Shown: positions 1-6,255 of the stretch, piece by piece
Position numbering within the stretch: position 1 is the first letter of the stretch
Layout of the letters: each line of letters opens with the position of its first letter
Assembly: GCA_905479845.1 (NCBI GenBank)
Contig: CAJQOB010000264.1
Location: forward strand, 1 to 11,978
Source of the DNA: an uncultured Flavobacteriales bacterium
Lineage (GTDB): Bacteria; Bacteroidota; Bacteroidia; Flavobacteriales_D; Crocinitomicaceae
DNA: 11,978 nt
Direction of reading: 5' to 3'
The notes under the pieces: generated by a model
Told to the model about the DNA's origin: nothing
Databases searched by the model: none
What the model saw: only the letters and a program-made list of their open reading frames with translations
Program-made: the position numbers and the translations under genes

Positions 1-608
1 CAAAACGGGACGTTACTATAGTCATCCCAATTGGCGGCATACGTTAGCTTTCCACTATAGATTTCTCGTAACTCTGTGATTAGCCCAACCCAAAACTCCG
101 ATCGTTCTTCTACGAAATGTTTCAACTCGGTTCCAATGCACAACATCTCCACATTTTCCTCTTGAGCCAACTCGGCAAATGCCAAAATGTACTTACTATA
201 GTTCTCTTCAAGCACAAGCCAATCATCCTCAGAATTCATCAAAATCTTACCCGTATAGGTTCCATGACCAATCCAAATTTGAGGCTTAACCATAACCGCA
301 ATATTCTGAGCATGAAGCTCACGGATGTAATTTCTTGTACCTTCAATTCGCTCACCTTTCCACTGCCAATCAAGATCAAAAGATAGTTCAGGGGATGTAT
401 GGGATGGCATAAAGGCGAAAGGAATAGTAGCGGCCCAATTTACATTGAGCTCTTTTAAAGGTGCAACGTTTGTTGAATCAATTTCCCCATTGATCGAAAC
501 CATGCTCATACCATTCATCTTTTCGATTTTGCGTGTTTGATTTTCCTGACTCAATCCAAACTTAACTCCAACCATCAATACCAGAAAAAAAATGCAAATT
601 CTCATCAT
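1..608 (-). CDS. GH113-type glycoside hydrolase, secreted, 5' part only (cut by window edge)
   Basis: The reverse strand from 608 to base 1 is open and gives 202 residues, running off the left edge. Residues 1-20 form a signal peptide (MMRICIFFLVLMVGVKFGLS, then Q). The mature part carries blocks I recognise from Bacteroidota proteins annotated as glycoside hydrolase family 113, a TIM-barrel family that includes beta-1,4-mannanases: NVNWAATIPFAF (55-66), IAVMVKPQIWIGHGTY (103-118), EMLCIGTELK (154-163) and KLTYAANWDDY (187-197). E161 in IGTEL is the expected acid/base residue. The second catalytic Glu would lie beyond the edge. No lipobox is seen, so the protein is probably periplasmic or exported. 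An in-frame ATG at 617 would add MYS to the start; I prefer 608. It is divergent from the acyl-CoA dehydrogenase gene. The family call is confident; the substrate is unknown. Confidence 0.87.
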   Translation of the reverse strand, partial: MMRICIFFLVLMVGVKFGLSQENQTRKIEKMNGMSMVSINGEIDSTNVAPLKELNVNWAATIPFAFMPSHTSPELSFDLDWQWKGERIEGTRNYIRELHAQNIAVMVKPQIWIGHGTYTGKILMNSEDDWLVLEENYSKYILAFAELAQEENVEMLCIGTELKHFVEERSEFWVGLITELREIYSGKLTYAANWDDYSNVPF

Positions 609-640
609 ACTATACATAGGCGCTTTCGTGAAACACAGGT

Positions 641-669
641 CTAATGTACGAATATTCGAGCCCGTCAAA
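641..669 (-). promoter_or_regulatory. Candidate Bacteroidota promoter for the GH113 gene
   Basis: On the minus strand, TTTG (669-666) is followed after 17 nt by TACATTAG (648-641). This is close to the Bacteroidota -33 TTTG / -7 TAnnTTTG pattern, with one mismatch in the -7 element. It sits about 25-35 nt upstream of the possible starts at 617 and 608. It is read by eye, and AT-rich gaps give such matches by chance. Confidence 0.3.
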
Positions 670-710
670 AAAAAGAACTTTATATGCATGCATAATAACT
701 AAGAATTATT

Positions 711-718
711 TATATTTG
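711..718 (+). promoter_or_regulatory. Candidate -7 element for the acyl-CoA dehydrogenase gene
   Basis: TATATTTG matches the Bacteroidota -7 consensus TAnnTTTG exactly and lies 28 nt before the ATG at 747. No clear TTG/TTTG lies 17-23 nt upstream, so only the -7 half is supported. Confidence 0.42.
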
Positions 719-746
719 GCTTCAATTAAAATTAAGTAATACTACA

Positions 747-2528
747 ATGTCAGAAAAACCTATAAAAGGAGGAGAATTCCTCATCCGCGACACTCAAGCA
801 TCGGAAATTTTTATTCCAGAAAACTGGACCGAAGAACAACGCATGATTTCAGATATGTGTGATGATTTCATTCGCGCAGAAATTGAACCTCACTTAGACA
901 GAATAGATTCTATGGAAGATGGTTTGATGTCTTCTTTAATGGAAAAAGCTGGTGAATTGGGACTTCTTGGAATGTCAGTTCCTGAAGAACTTGGCGGAAT
1001 GGGTGTTGATTTCAAAACATCGCTTTTATCAACGGAACGTCTTGGAAAAGGATATTCTTTCTCTGTTGCTTTTGGTGCGCATACAGGAATTGGGACTCTC
1101 CCTCTCCTCTACTATGGAAATGAAGAGCAAAAGCAAAAATACGTTGCAAAGCTGGCTACTGGAGAGTGGAAAGCGGCATACTGTTTAACTGAACCAGGTT
1201 CAGGATCTGATGCAAATTCAGGTAAAACGAAAGCAGTTCTTTCTGAAGACGGGACTCATTACTCGATCACGGGTCAAAAAATGTGGATCACCAATGCAGG
1301 ATTCGCGAACTTGTTTACTGTATTTGCTAAAATTGATGACGATAAGAAGTTGACAGCTTTCTTGGTTGAAGCAGATAGCGAAGGCATCTCACTGAACGCC
1401 GAAGAGAAGAAAATGGGGATCAAAGGTTCTTCAACGCGTCAGGTATTCTTTAACAATGTTAAGGTTCCAGTGGAAAACATGCTTTCTGAACGTGAAAACG
1501 GATTCAAAATAGCACTGAACATTCTTAATATCGGTCGTATTAAATTGGCAGCCGGTGTTATGGGAGGAGCGAAAGAGACAATCACAGATTCTGTTCGTTA
1601 TTCAAACGAGCGTGAGCAATTTGGGCGTCCTATTTCTAAATACGGAGCAATCAGATACAAACTTGGTGAGCAAGCTACTCAAGTCTTTGCAGTTGAATCT
1701 GCAACGTACAGAGCAGGACAAAATATTGATGATGCCATCGCCGGTTTAATGGCTGGTGGAATGTCAAAAGGAGAAGCAACATTGGCAGGAATTGAGCAAT
1801 TCGCTCCTGAATGTGCCATTTTAAAGGTCGCAGGATCTGAAGCATTGGATTACTGTGTTGATGAGGCCGTTCAGATTTTTGGAGGAATGGGATTCTCAGC
1901 GGAATCAAGTGTAGAGCGCGCTTACCGTGATGCAAGAATCAACCGAATTTTTGAAGGCACGAACGAAATCAACCGTATGTTAACTGTTGACATGGTGTTG
2001 AAACGTGCAATGAAAGGAGAGTTAGATTTAATGGGACCAGCTATGGCTGTTGCCAATGAACTAATGAGTATCCCTGAATTTGGAGACAAACCAGAAGGTG
2101 TCCTTGGAAACGAAGAGGCTTACTTGAAAGGATTTAAGAAAACGATCTTGATGGTTGCTGGTTCAGCTGTTCAGAAATTGATGCAAACCTTGGGTAAAGA
2201 GCAAGAAGTGCTGATGAATATCGCAGACATGTCTATGTACACTTACTTAGCGGAATCAACTTTACTCCGTGTTCAACAAATGATTGAGCTCAAAGGAGAA
2301 GAAGCTTGCGAAGCTCAAATTGCCATGGCAAAATTATTGTTCTACGATACGGCGGACAAAATGAATAAAGCGGCAAAAGATGCCTTGAATTCATTTGCTG
2401 AAGGTGATGAATTGAAAATGATGTTAATGGGCTTAAAGCGTTTCACAAAAACTGAAGCGTTCAACCCGAAAACAGCTAGACAATTAATTGCAAGCAAAAT
2501 TATCGACGCAAACGAATACTGTTTCTAA
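747..2528 (+). CDS. Acyl-CoA dehydrogenase, VLCAD-like, with C-terminal extension
   Basis: This 593-aa FAD-dependent enzyme should introduce the alpha,beta double bond into acyl-CoA in the first step of fatty-acid beta-oxidation, in the cytoplasm. The N-terminal helical domain covers about 28-140. The first family signature, AYCLTEPGSGSD, is at 144-155. The middle beta domain runs to about 245. The helical FAD domain carries QFGRPISKYG (291-300) and the second signature QIFGGMGFSAESSVERAYRD (376-395). The catalytic base is E403 in FEGTNEINR, placed as in MCAD and VLCAD. About 180 residues follow the core, as in VLCAD/ACAD9-type enzymes, so long-chain substrates are likely, though this is inference. 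The opening MSEKPIKGGEFLIRD resembles family members in the phylum and supports this start. It stands alone between a promoter-like element and a terminator, with no adjacent thiolase, hydratase or ETF gene. Confidence 0.95.
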   Translation: MSEKPIKGGEFLIRDTQASEIFIPENWTEEQRMISDMCDDFIRAEIEPHLDRIDSMEDGLMSSLMEKAGELGLLGMSVPEELGGMGVDFKTSLLSTERLGKGYSFSVAFGAHTGIGTLPLLYYGNEEQKQKYVAKLATGEWKAAYCLTEPGSGSDANSGKTKAVLSEDGTHYSITGQKMWITNAGFANLFTVFAKIDDDKKLTAFLVEADSEGISLNAEEKKMGIKGSSTRQVFFNNVKVPVENMLSERENGFKIALNILNIGRIKLAAGVMGGAKETITDSVRYSNEREQFGRPISKYGAIRYKLGEQATQVFAVESATYRAGQNIDDAIAGLMAGGMSKGEATLAGIEQFAPECAILKVAGSEALDYCVDEAVQIFGGMGFSAESSVERAYRDARINRIFEGTNEINRMLTVDMVLKRAMKGELDLMGPAMAVANELMSIPEFGDKPEGVLGNEEAYLKGFKKTILMVAGSAVQKLMQTLGKEQEVLMNIADMSMYTYLAESTLLRVQQMIELKGEEACEAQIAMAKLLFYDTADKMNKAAKDALNSFAEGDELKMMLMGLKRFTKTEAFNPKTARQLIASKIIDANEYCF

Positions 2529-2551
2529 ATATTGACTTTTATTTTGATATG

Positions 2552-2581
2552 AAAAGGAGAGCTAATTGGCTCTCCTTTTTG
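2552..2581 (+). terminator. Rho-independent terminator of the acyl-CoA dehydrogenase gene
   Basis: AAAAGGAGAGC (2552-2562), loop TAATTG, and GCTCTCCTTTT (2569-2579) form a perfect 11-bp stem running into a T tract. It begins 23 nt after the stop codon and separates the dehydrogenase from the operon downstream. Confidence 0.9.
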
Positions 2582-2652
2582 TGTTAAACATGTGATAATT
2601 CTGACTAATTTTTAAAAGCTTAAAATCAATATCTTATCTGAGCAGTCAGAAA

Positions 2653-2687
2653 ATTGTCAAGAAAATTTCGGTAATTTTCTTGACAAT
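2653..2687. promoter_or_regulatory. Perfect 15-bp inverted repeat, candidate operator of the two-component operon
   Basis: ATTGTCAAGAAAATT (2653-2667) is followed by a 5-nt spacer TCGGT and then the exact reverse complement AATTTTCTTGACAAT (2673-2687). The right arm contains a TTG (2680-2682) lying 19 nt before TACCTTTA (2702-2709), a near match to the -7 element TAnnTTTG. The palindrome would therefore lie upstream of the transcription start and cover the -33 box, as a protein-binding operator would. No T tract follows, so an ordinary terminator is unlikely. The binding protein is unknown; the response regulator of the same operon is one candidate. Confidence 0.6.
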
Positions 2688-2709
2688 ATCCAAACTTCGG
2701 CTACCTTTA
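2680..2709 (+). promoter_or_regulatory. Candidate promoter of the 2733-5090 operon
   Basis: TTG (2680-2682, within TTGACA), a 19-nt spacer and TACCTTTA (2702-2709) fit the Bacteroidota -33/-7 layout, with one mismatch in the -7 element (A for the final G). The implied start of transcription near 2715 leaves a short leader before the ATG at 2733. Confidence 0.42.
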
Positions 2710-2732
2710 GAATCAACTTAAACTAAAAGATT

Positions 2733-3068
2733 ATGACCACAAACAAATTACCCGAAAACGCAATTGAATTAAACACAGCAGTTACTTGGGTTGATGCCTG
2801 GAGAGCTTCTGACCAAGTATTGCCTCTAAAAGGATTTCTTGTTCCTAAAGTTGATTTTACGGAAGCATTAGCCGAAGGCGCAGCAGCCATAAGAACCTAT
2901 ATGGGTATCGATCCAACGGATGAAAATGAAGAAACGAAATACCACATATTAGTTGTAGGTGTTGATGACGAAGGAAATGACATGCTTGATCCAGATTTAG
3001 GTCAGTACGTGTACGACTTCTCTCAACCATGTCCTCCAATGTGCAGTGGCACAGGAAAGCTTAAATAA
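2733..3068 (+). CDS. Small orphan protein with C-terminal CPPMC motif
   Basis: This 111-aa soluble protein has no signal peptide or membrane segment. I cannot assign a function. Visible features are an N-terminal ELNTAVTWVDAWR segment (12-24), a LKGFLVPKVDFTEALAEGAA region (32-51), a beta-rich core YHILVVGVDDEGNDML (70-85), and a C-terminal YDFSQPCPPMCSGTG tail with C100 and C104. From memory, similar 100-130-aa proteins ending in a Cys-Pro-Pro-X-Cys-like tail occur in Bacteroidota, often beside multi-helix membrane proteins; this needs a search. The two cysteines could form a disulfide or bind a metal, which is inference. It is the first gene of a four-gene operon, and its TAA is followed at once by the ATG of the membrane protein, suggesting coupled translation. 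A role as ligand or modulator of the downstream signalling proteins is possible but unproven. Confidence 0.85.
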   Translation: MTTNKLPENAIELNTAVTWVDAWRASDQVLPLKGFLVPKVDFTEALAEGAAAIRTYMGIDPTDENEETKYHILVVGVDDEGNDMLDPDLGQYVYDFSQPCPPMCSGTGKLK

Positions 3069-3716
3069 ATGATGGACTTATATTTTACAGTTATCTGGGG
3101 AGGAAAAACCCTATTACTGATAAATATAATTTATTTACTTCTTATCGTAAAGCACCTAACACGACCTATGATCGTGCTCTTGGTGCTTTTGATAGGAATT
3201 TTCTGCCTCGAAATAACCATTGCGTACTTCGCGCATCACAACCAGGCTAACGTGCATTTGACTCACTTCTATACAAGTGGTCAATTCTTGTTGATCTCTG
3301 TAGTTTATTACAAGCAACTGAAAAAATTCAAAAAAATTATTCCCTTTGGAGTCATACTCTATTCTAGTATTTTACTTTATCAGATAATTGATTCTAAAAT
3401 AGTTTACGACGAGTTCAATACATCCGGGTTTCTAGTTTCTGCCTGTTTAATGATGGGTTATGCCTTCTTCTATTACATAGAACATATTAGAGAAAAAAGA
3501 TATTGGGACACCTTCAATGTTGGTCTTTTTCTATATCTTGGCGGCAGTTCGATTATCTTCCTTACCATTAACAGCTGGAAAAACCTTGAAGGTTGGAACA
3601 TGTTCATTTGGACAATTAATGGAGGGTTGATAATACTCTATCAAGGGTTTATTACGGCAACAATTTATCGCTTTCATCGCGTTCAAAAAAACCGAAATGG
3701 AATTAGTTCTATATAG
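3069..3716 (+). CDS. Membrane protein with about seven helices, candidate sensor partner of the kinase
   Basis: This 215-aa very hydrophobic protein shows about seven membrane spans, near residues 9-27, 33-54, 65-81, 90-106, 118-137, 149-167 and 177-199, joined by short loops. It ends in a basic tail (RFHRVQKNRN). It has no recognisable catalytic motif. The start directly abuts the stop of the upstream small protein, with a second ATG one codon later (MMDLYF). Its 3' end overlaps the histidine kinase gene by 20 nt. Because the kinase has only one membrane helix and no input domain, this protein is a plausible signal receptor for it, in the manner of split sensor systems. That role is inferred from gene order only; the family is not one I can name. 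Confidence 0.82.
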   Translation: MMDLYFTVIWGGKTLLLINIIYLLLIVKHLTRPMIVLLVLLIGIFCLEITIAYFAHHNQANVHLTHFYTSGQFLLISVVYYKQLKKFKKIIPFGVILYSSILLYQIIDSKIVYDEFNTSGFLVSACLMMGYAFFYYIEHIREKRYWDTFNVGLFLYLGGSSIIFLTINSWKNLEGWNMFIWTINGGLIILYQGFITATIYRFHRVQKNRNGISSI

Positions 3717-4431
3717 TATTGGCTTTTGCGTTTTTCTCGCTGCTTTGCTTGTAGTTGCCACCATTTATTCGAAAAACACAATCGTTAAAAGCGAACTTTC
3801 CAAAAAGCAACTGGAAATTGACCACCAAAAAGAACTGGTTGAACAGTTAATTGAAGTTCAAGAAGAAGAACGAAGCAGAATCGCTCGTGAACTGCACGAT
3901 GGCGTTAATGCTAAACTTGCAACAGTTCTGTTATTTGTAGCTCAACCAGCTGAAAAAATTGATCAAGCAGGCATCTCAAATTCTATCAAAGAAGCCATGC
4001 AGATTTCCCGTCGAATATCTTATGACTTACTCCCTCCAACACTCGAAAGCTTTGGATTAAAAGGAGCTTTGTACGAATTGTTCGAAGAAATTCAAGAACA
4101 ATCTAAGATTGACGTCAATATTGAATTGGACGATCACGTAGATGAAATTCCACAGAAAAAACAACTCCACGTATACCGAATCGTTCAGGAGTCACTTCAA
4201 AACACAATCAAATACGCAGAAGCAACTTCAATCGATTTGAATGCTTCTTTCGATAAGAAGTTAACTATTTCGTATCAAGACAACGGAAAGGGAATGGACT
4301 TCGAAACAACACCACAACTAGGATTAGGATTGAAAAACATCGTTGCACGTTCTGAAATGATACCAGCTCTTCACGAATTCAAGAGTGAATTAGGAAAGGG
4401 CTTTCAAACCAAATTAACAATTGAATTATGA
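3697..4431 (+). CDS. HisKA_3-family sensor histidine kinase lacking a sensor domain
   Basis: This 244-aa kinase belongs to the NarX/DesK/LiaS-like class. One membrane helix (about 5-23) is followed by a coiled-coil linker (about 30-60). The dimerisation and phosphoacceptor segment EEERSRIARELHDGV (56-70) contains the expected phosphorylated H67. The HATPase_c domain has the N box IVQESLQNTIKYA (N169), the G1 box DNGKGMD (195-201) and the G2 box GLGLKN (209-214). All core motifs look intact. There is no periplasmic, PAS, GAF or TPR input domain, so the signal probably arrives through a partner protein. The start overlaps the membrane-protein gene by 20 nt, and the stop overlaps the next start (ATGA). 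It should phosphorylate the response regulator encoded directly downstream. Confidence 0.95.
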   Translation: MELVLYSIGFCVFLAALLVVATIYSKNTIVKSELSKKQLEIDHQKELVEQLIEVQEEERSRIARELHDGVNAKLATVLLFVAQPAEKIDQAGISNSIKEAMQISRRISYDLLPPTLESFGLKGALYELFEEIQEQSKIDVNIELDDHVDEIPQKKQLHVYRIVQESLQNTIKYAEATSIDLNASFDKKLTISYQDNGKGMDFETTPQLGLGLKNIVARSEMIPALHEFKSELGKGFQTKLTIEL

Positions 4432-5090
4432 GTGATGCGATCAAGTTAATTATTGCTGATGATGAAGAGCTATTCAGAAAGGGAATGGCACAACTGGTTT
4501 CTGAACACCCACAAATCAATGTAATTGGTGAGGCTGCCAACGGTCAGTTATTGTTAAACCTTTTGCGCGCGAGTGATGAATTACCTGATATCATCTTATT
4601 GGACCTGAAAATGCCAGAGATGGACGGGGTGCAAGCGACAAAAGTGATCAAAAAGGAATTTCCAGATATTCGAATTGTAGTTCTGACAAGTCACTACACA
4701 AAGATTTTCATCGTTAATATGGTGCATATTGGTGCGTCTGCTTTTCAACGCAAAGACACTTCGCCAGCAAGCATTATGGATTGTATCATTGAAGTACACG
4801 ATAAAGGATACCACTTTGATCATGAAATCATGAAGGTATTGCAAAAAAGCTTTGTGAGCGGGGAAAAGATTCGCAAATCACAATTCAATGACACACCTCT
4901 ATCAGATCGTGAGAAAGAGATTTTACAGCTGATTTGTGAGCAAAAGAAAACATCGGAAATAGCCGAACAGTTGTTCATCAGTACACGAACAGTTGACGGT
5001 CACCGAAACAATCTTCTACTTAAAACAGAGTCAAAAAATATCGCAGGGCTTGTACTTTACGCGATCGACAAAGGAATTTATCTGATCTAG
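4428..5090 (+). CDS. NarL/FixJ-type response regulator (REC-LuxR HTH)
   Basis: This 220-aa cytoplasmic transcription factor is the cognate partner of the upstream kinase. The receiver domain (about 5-120) has the acidic pair D11/D12, phosphoacceptor D59 in LLDLKMPEMDG, the switch threonine T87 and the conserved K109. A LuxR-type helix-turn-helix occupies about 155-215, with PLSDREKEILQLI (157-169) and the recognition region FISTRTVDGHRNNLL (183-197). All expected key residues are present. Translation starts inside the ATGA shared with the kinase stop. It is the last gene of the operon; its stop lies only 2 bp from the end of the convergent DUF4920 gene. LuxR-type regulators usually bind inverted repeats, so the palindrome at 2653-2687 is a natural candidate target, although this is inference. 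Confidence 0.96.
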   Translation: MSDAIKLIIADDEELFRKGMAQLVSEHPQINVIGEAANGQLLLNLLRASDELPDIILLDLKMPEMDGVQATKVIKKEFPDIRIVVLTSHYTKIFIVNMVHIGASAFQRKDTSPASIMDCIIEVHDKGYHFDHEIMKVLQKSFVSGEKIRKSQFNDTPLSDREKEILQLICEQKKTSEIAEQLFISTRTVDGHRNNLLLKTESKNIAGLVLYAIDKGIYLI

Positions 5091-5092
5091 TT

Positions 5093-5593
5093 CTATTTCT
5101 CCTCTTTGATGAGAACGATACCGTCTGCAGTGAACCCTAATTCGAATTTAGGTTCTGTGATTTTATCGATTTCCTCTGGAGATTTACCTGCATCTTCTGC
5201 GAAGTGTTGTAACATCTCAACCGAAACTGTATCATTGAATGCTGTTCCGTGGAAGTATGCTTTTGTTCCTGGCTCAGTCCCTGGAGGAATTGTAAAGTGG
5301 TCTTTGAATCGAACCATAAATGTTTCACCGTTACCAGCATCTACATTCACCCAACATCCTGCTTTCGAGCAAACCTCAACGATTTCACCCTCAAAAGTAA
5401 ACTCCGTTGCGTCCATCATTTTTTCATTCACTTCCATAACCTTATCCACACCAACCGCTTTTTCTGGTGCAACTTCTACTGGTCCGTAGCTTTTTCCAAG
5501 CTCAGGAGATTCACTGTTTCCAGTCATTTCTTTTGAGTATCCACAAGAAGCCGCGAATACAACAGCTGCGATAAGTGCTAAATAGGTTTTCAT
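5093..5593 (-). CDS. DUF4920-type lipoprotein
   Basis: This 166-aa predicted lipoprotein has a signal peptide (1-16) ending in a lipobox FAAS-C, with C17 as the lipidated cysteine followed by G. The domain resembles Bacteroidota DUF4920 proteins: FEGEIVEVCSKAGCWVNVD (68-86, cysteines C75 and C80), then FMVRFKDHFTIPPG. The C-X4-C pair could bind a metal or form a disulfide; this is not established here. The final 30 residues are charged. No biochemical role is known to me. The gene is convergent with the response regulator, only 2 bp apart, and no hairpin terminator is visible at its 3' end. CAAATATC at 5611-5618 reads GATATTTG on the coding strand, a one-mismatch -7 element 18 nt before the start. 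Confidence 0.88.
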   Translation of the reverse strand: MKTYLALIAAVVFAASCGYSKEMTGNSESPELGKSYGPVEVAPEKAVGVDKVMEVNEKMMDATEFTFEGEIVEVCSKAGCWVNVDAGNGETFMVRFKDHFTIPPGTEPGTKAYFHGTAFNDTVSVEMLQHFAEDAGKSPEEIDKITEPKFELGFTADGIVLIKEEK

Positions 5594-5610
5594 GTTGATT
5601 AATTTTTAAA

Positions 5611-5618
5611 CAAATATC
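5611..5618 (-). promoter_or_regulatory. Weak -7-like element for the DUF4920 gene
   Basis: The minus strand reads GATATTTG, one mismatch from TAnnTTTG, 18 nt before the ATG. No convincing -33 TTG was found at the expected distance. Low certainty. Confidence 0.22.
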
Positions 5619-5682
5619 CGAAGAATATATGGAAAAGTAAGTAACCCATTGTTGCTTAAGTCCTCGCTGCGTTTTCATCTCG

Positions 5683-5715
5683 TTCTCTTAGGGTTCTCTT
5701 AGGGTTCACTTAGCC
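5683..5715. repeat. 11-bp tandem repeat, two exact copies and one diverged
   Basis: TTCTCTTAGGG occurs at 5683-5693 and again immediately at 5694-5704. A third unit TTCACTTAGCC (9 of 11 identical) follows at 5705-5715. It lies in the gap between two minus-strand genes, about 90 nt upstream of the DUF4920 start. Iterated sites one helical turn apart can be regulator-binding sites, but simple slippage is an equal explanation. Confidence 0.75.
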
Positions 5716-5740
5716 CTTGAAAAAATGAACAATTGGGCAC

Positions 5741-5776
5741 AAAAAAATCCCAAACTCAAATGTGAATTTGGGATTT
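5741..5776 (-). terminator. Rho-independent terminator of the small secreted protein gene
   Basis: Read on the minus strand, AAATCCCAAA (5776-5767) pairs with TTTGGGATTT (5754-5745) as a 10-bp stem. An inner TCA/TGA extension follows one mismatch, closing on a 4-nt loop. A run of seven T follows (5747-5741). The hairpin begins 18 nt past the stop of the gene at 5795-6166. There is no T tract on the plus side, so it acts leftward. Confidence 0.9.
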
Positions 5777-5794
5777 GAATATCTTAAAAATCCC

Positions 5795-6166
5795 TTATTG
5801 CAGGTGATTCGTCATAAACTCGTTAATTGGAATTATTTTTCCATCTACATCAGCATGTCTAACGCCTGAAGCGACTAAAAAACGCATGATAACCGCGCGG
5901 GCTCTAGCGTCATTTTCAATCATTTCCAATTTGACAGTTTGCTTAGATTCCTCGAATACTACCTTGAAGTAATGCGTATAGTGTGCCGCAGCACCTGAAA
6001 TATCACCTTCTGTTTTTCCATTTAACACGAAAGTATATTCTCCATCCCTCTTACTGTTCACTAACTCTTCCGATCCTTCAGTTACTACAATTTCGTTTGC
6101 TTCTTGGGCGAAACTAACTGTGGCAAATCCTACTAGAAGCATCAATGTATAGACTAATTTTTTCAT
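5795..6166 (-). CDS. Small secreted protein, unknown function
   Basis: This 123-aa protein has a clear signal peptide (residues 1-20, ending VSFA, then Q), giving a mature domain of about 103 residues. It has no lipobox. By eye the mature part alternates strand and helix: EYTFVLNGK (43-51), a helix around 55-66, two strands around 67-84, a helix NDARARAVIMRFLVASGV (85-102), a strand ADVDGKIIP, and a short C-terminal helix. This order resembles a ferredoxin-like fold such as HMA-type domains, but there is no CxxC metal site, so the fold is only a guess. The gene has its own terminator and is divergent from rnhB. An inverted repeat lies in its upstream region (6182-6201). I do not recognise a named family. 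Confidence 0.85.
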   Translation of the reverse strand: MKKLVYTLMLLVGFATVSFAQEANEIVVTEGSEELVNSKRDGEYTFVLNGKTEGDISGAAAHYTHYFKVVFEESKQTVKLEMIENDARARAVIMRFLVASGVRHADVDGKIIPINEFMTNHLQ

Positions 6167-6181
6167 GGCTCATTTTTTACG

Positions 6182-6201
6182 TAGACGATGTAATTCGTCT
6201 A
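6182..6201. promoter_or_regulatory. 7-bp inverted repeat in the divergent gap
   Basis: TAGACGA (6182-6188), spacer TGTAAT, TCGTCTA (6195-6201). It lies 16 nt upstream of the start of the small secreted protein gene and 54 nt upstream of rnhB. It could be an operator or a leader hairpin for the minus-strand gene. No T tract follows on either strand. Confidence 0.4.
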
Positions 6202-6255
6202 AAAGTTGTATTGTTGTAAAAGCTAATCTACAATTTTTTTGCCAATTTTGATTCA

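Noticed and set aside
117..386. 89-aa plus-strand ORF
   Set aside because: Antisense to the GH113 gene, which has a signal peptide and family motifs on the minus strand.
2637..2650. Short inverted repeat TCTGA-GCAG-TCAGA
   Set aside because: A 5-bp dyad is expected by chance in a gap of this size; nothing else supports it.
2653..2687. Palindrome as a rho-independent terminator
   Set aside because: No T tract follows either arm, and a strong terminator for the upstream gene already exists at 2552-2581.
5106..5489. 127-aa plus-strand ORF
   Set aside because: Antisense to the DUF4920 lipoprotein gene, which has a lipobox and family motifs.
5683..5704. TTAGGG telomere-like or CRISPR-like repeats
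   Set aside because: Only two exact 11-bp copies with no spacers; the resemblance to telomere repeats is coincidental in a bacterial chromosome.
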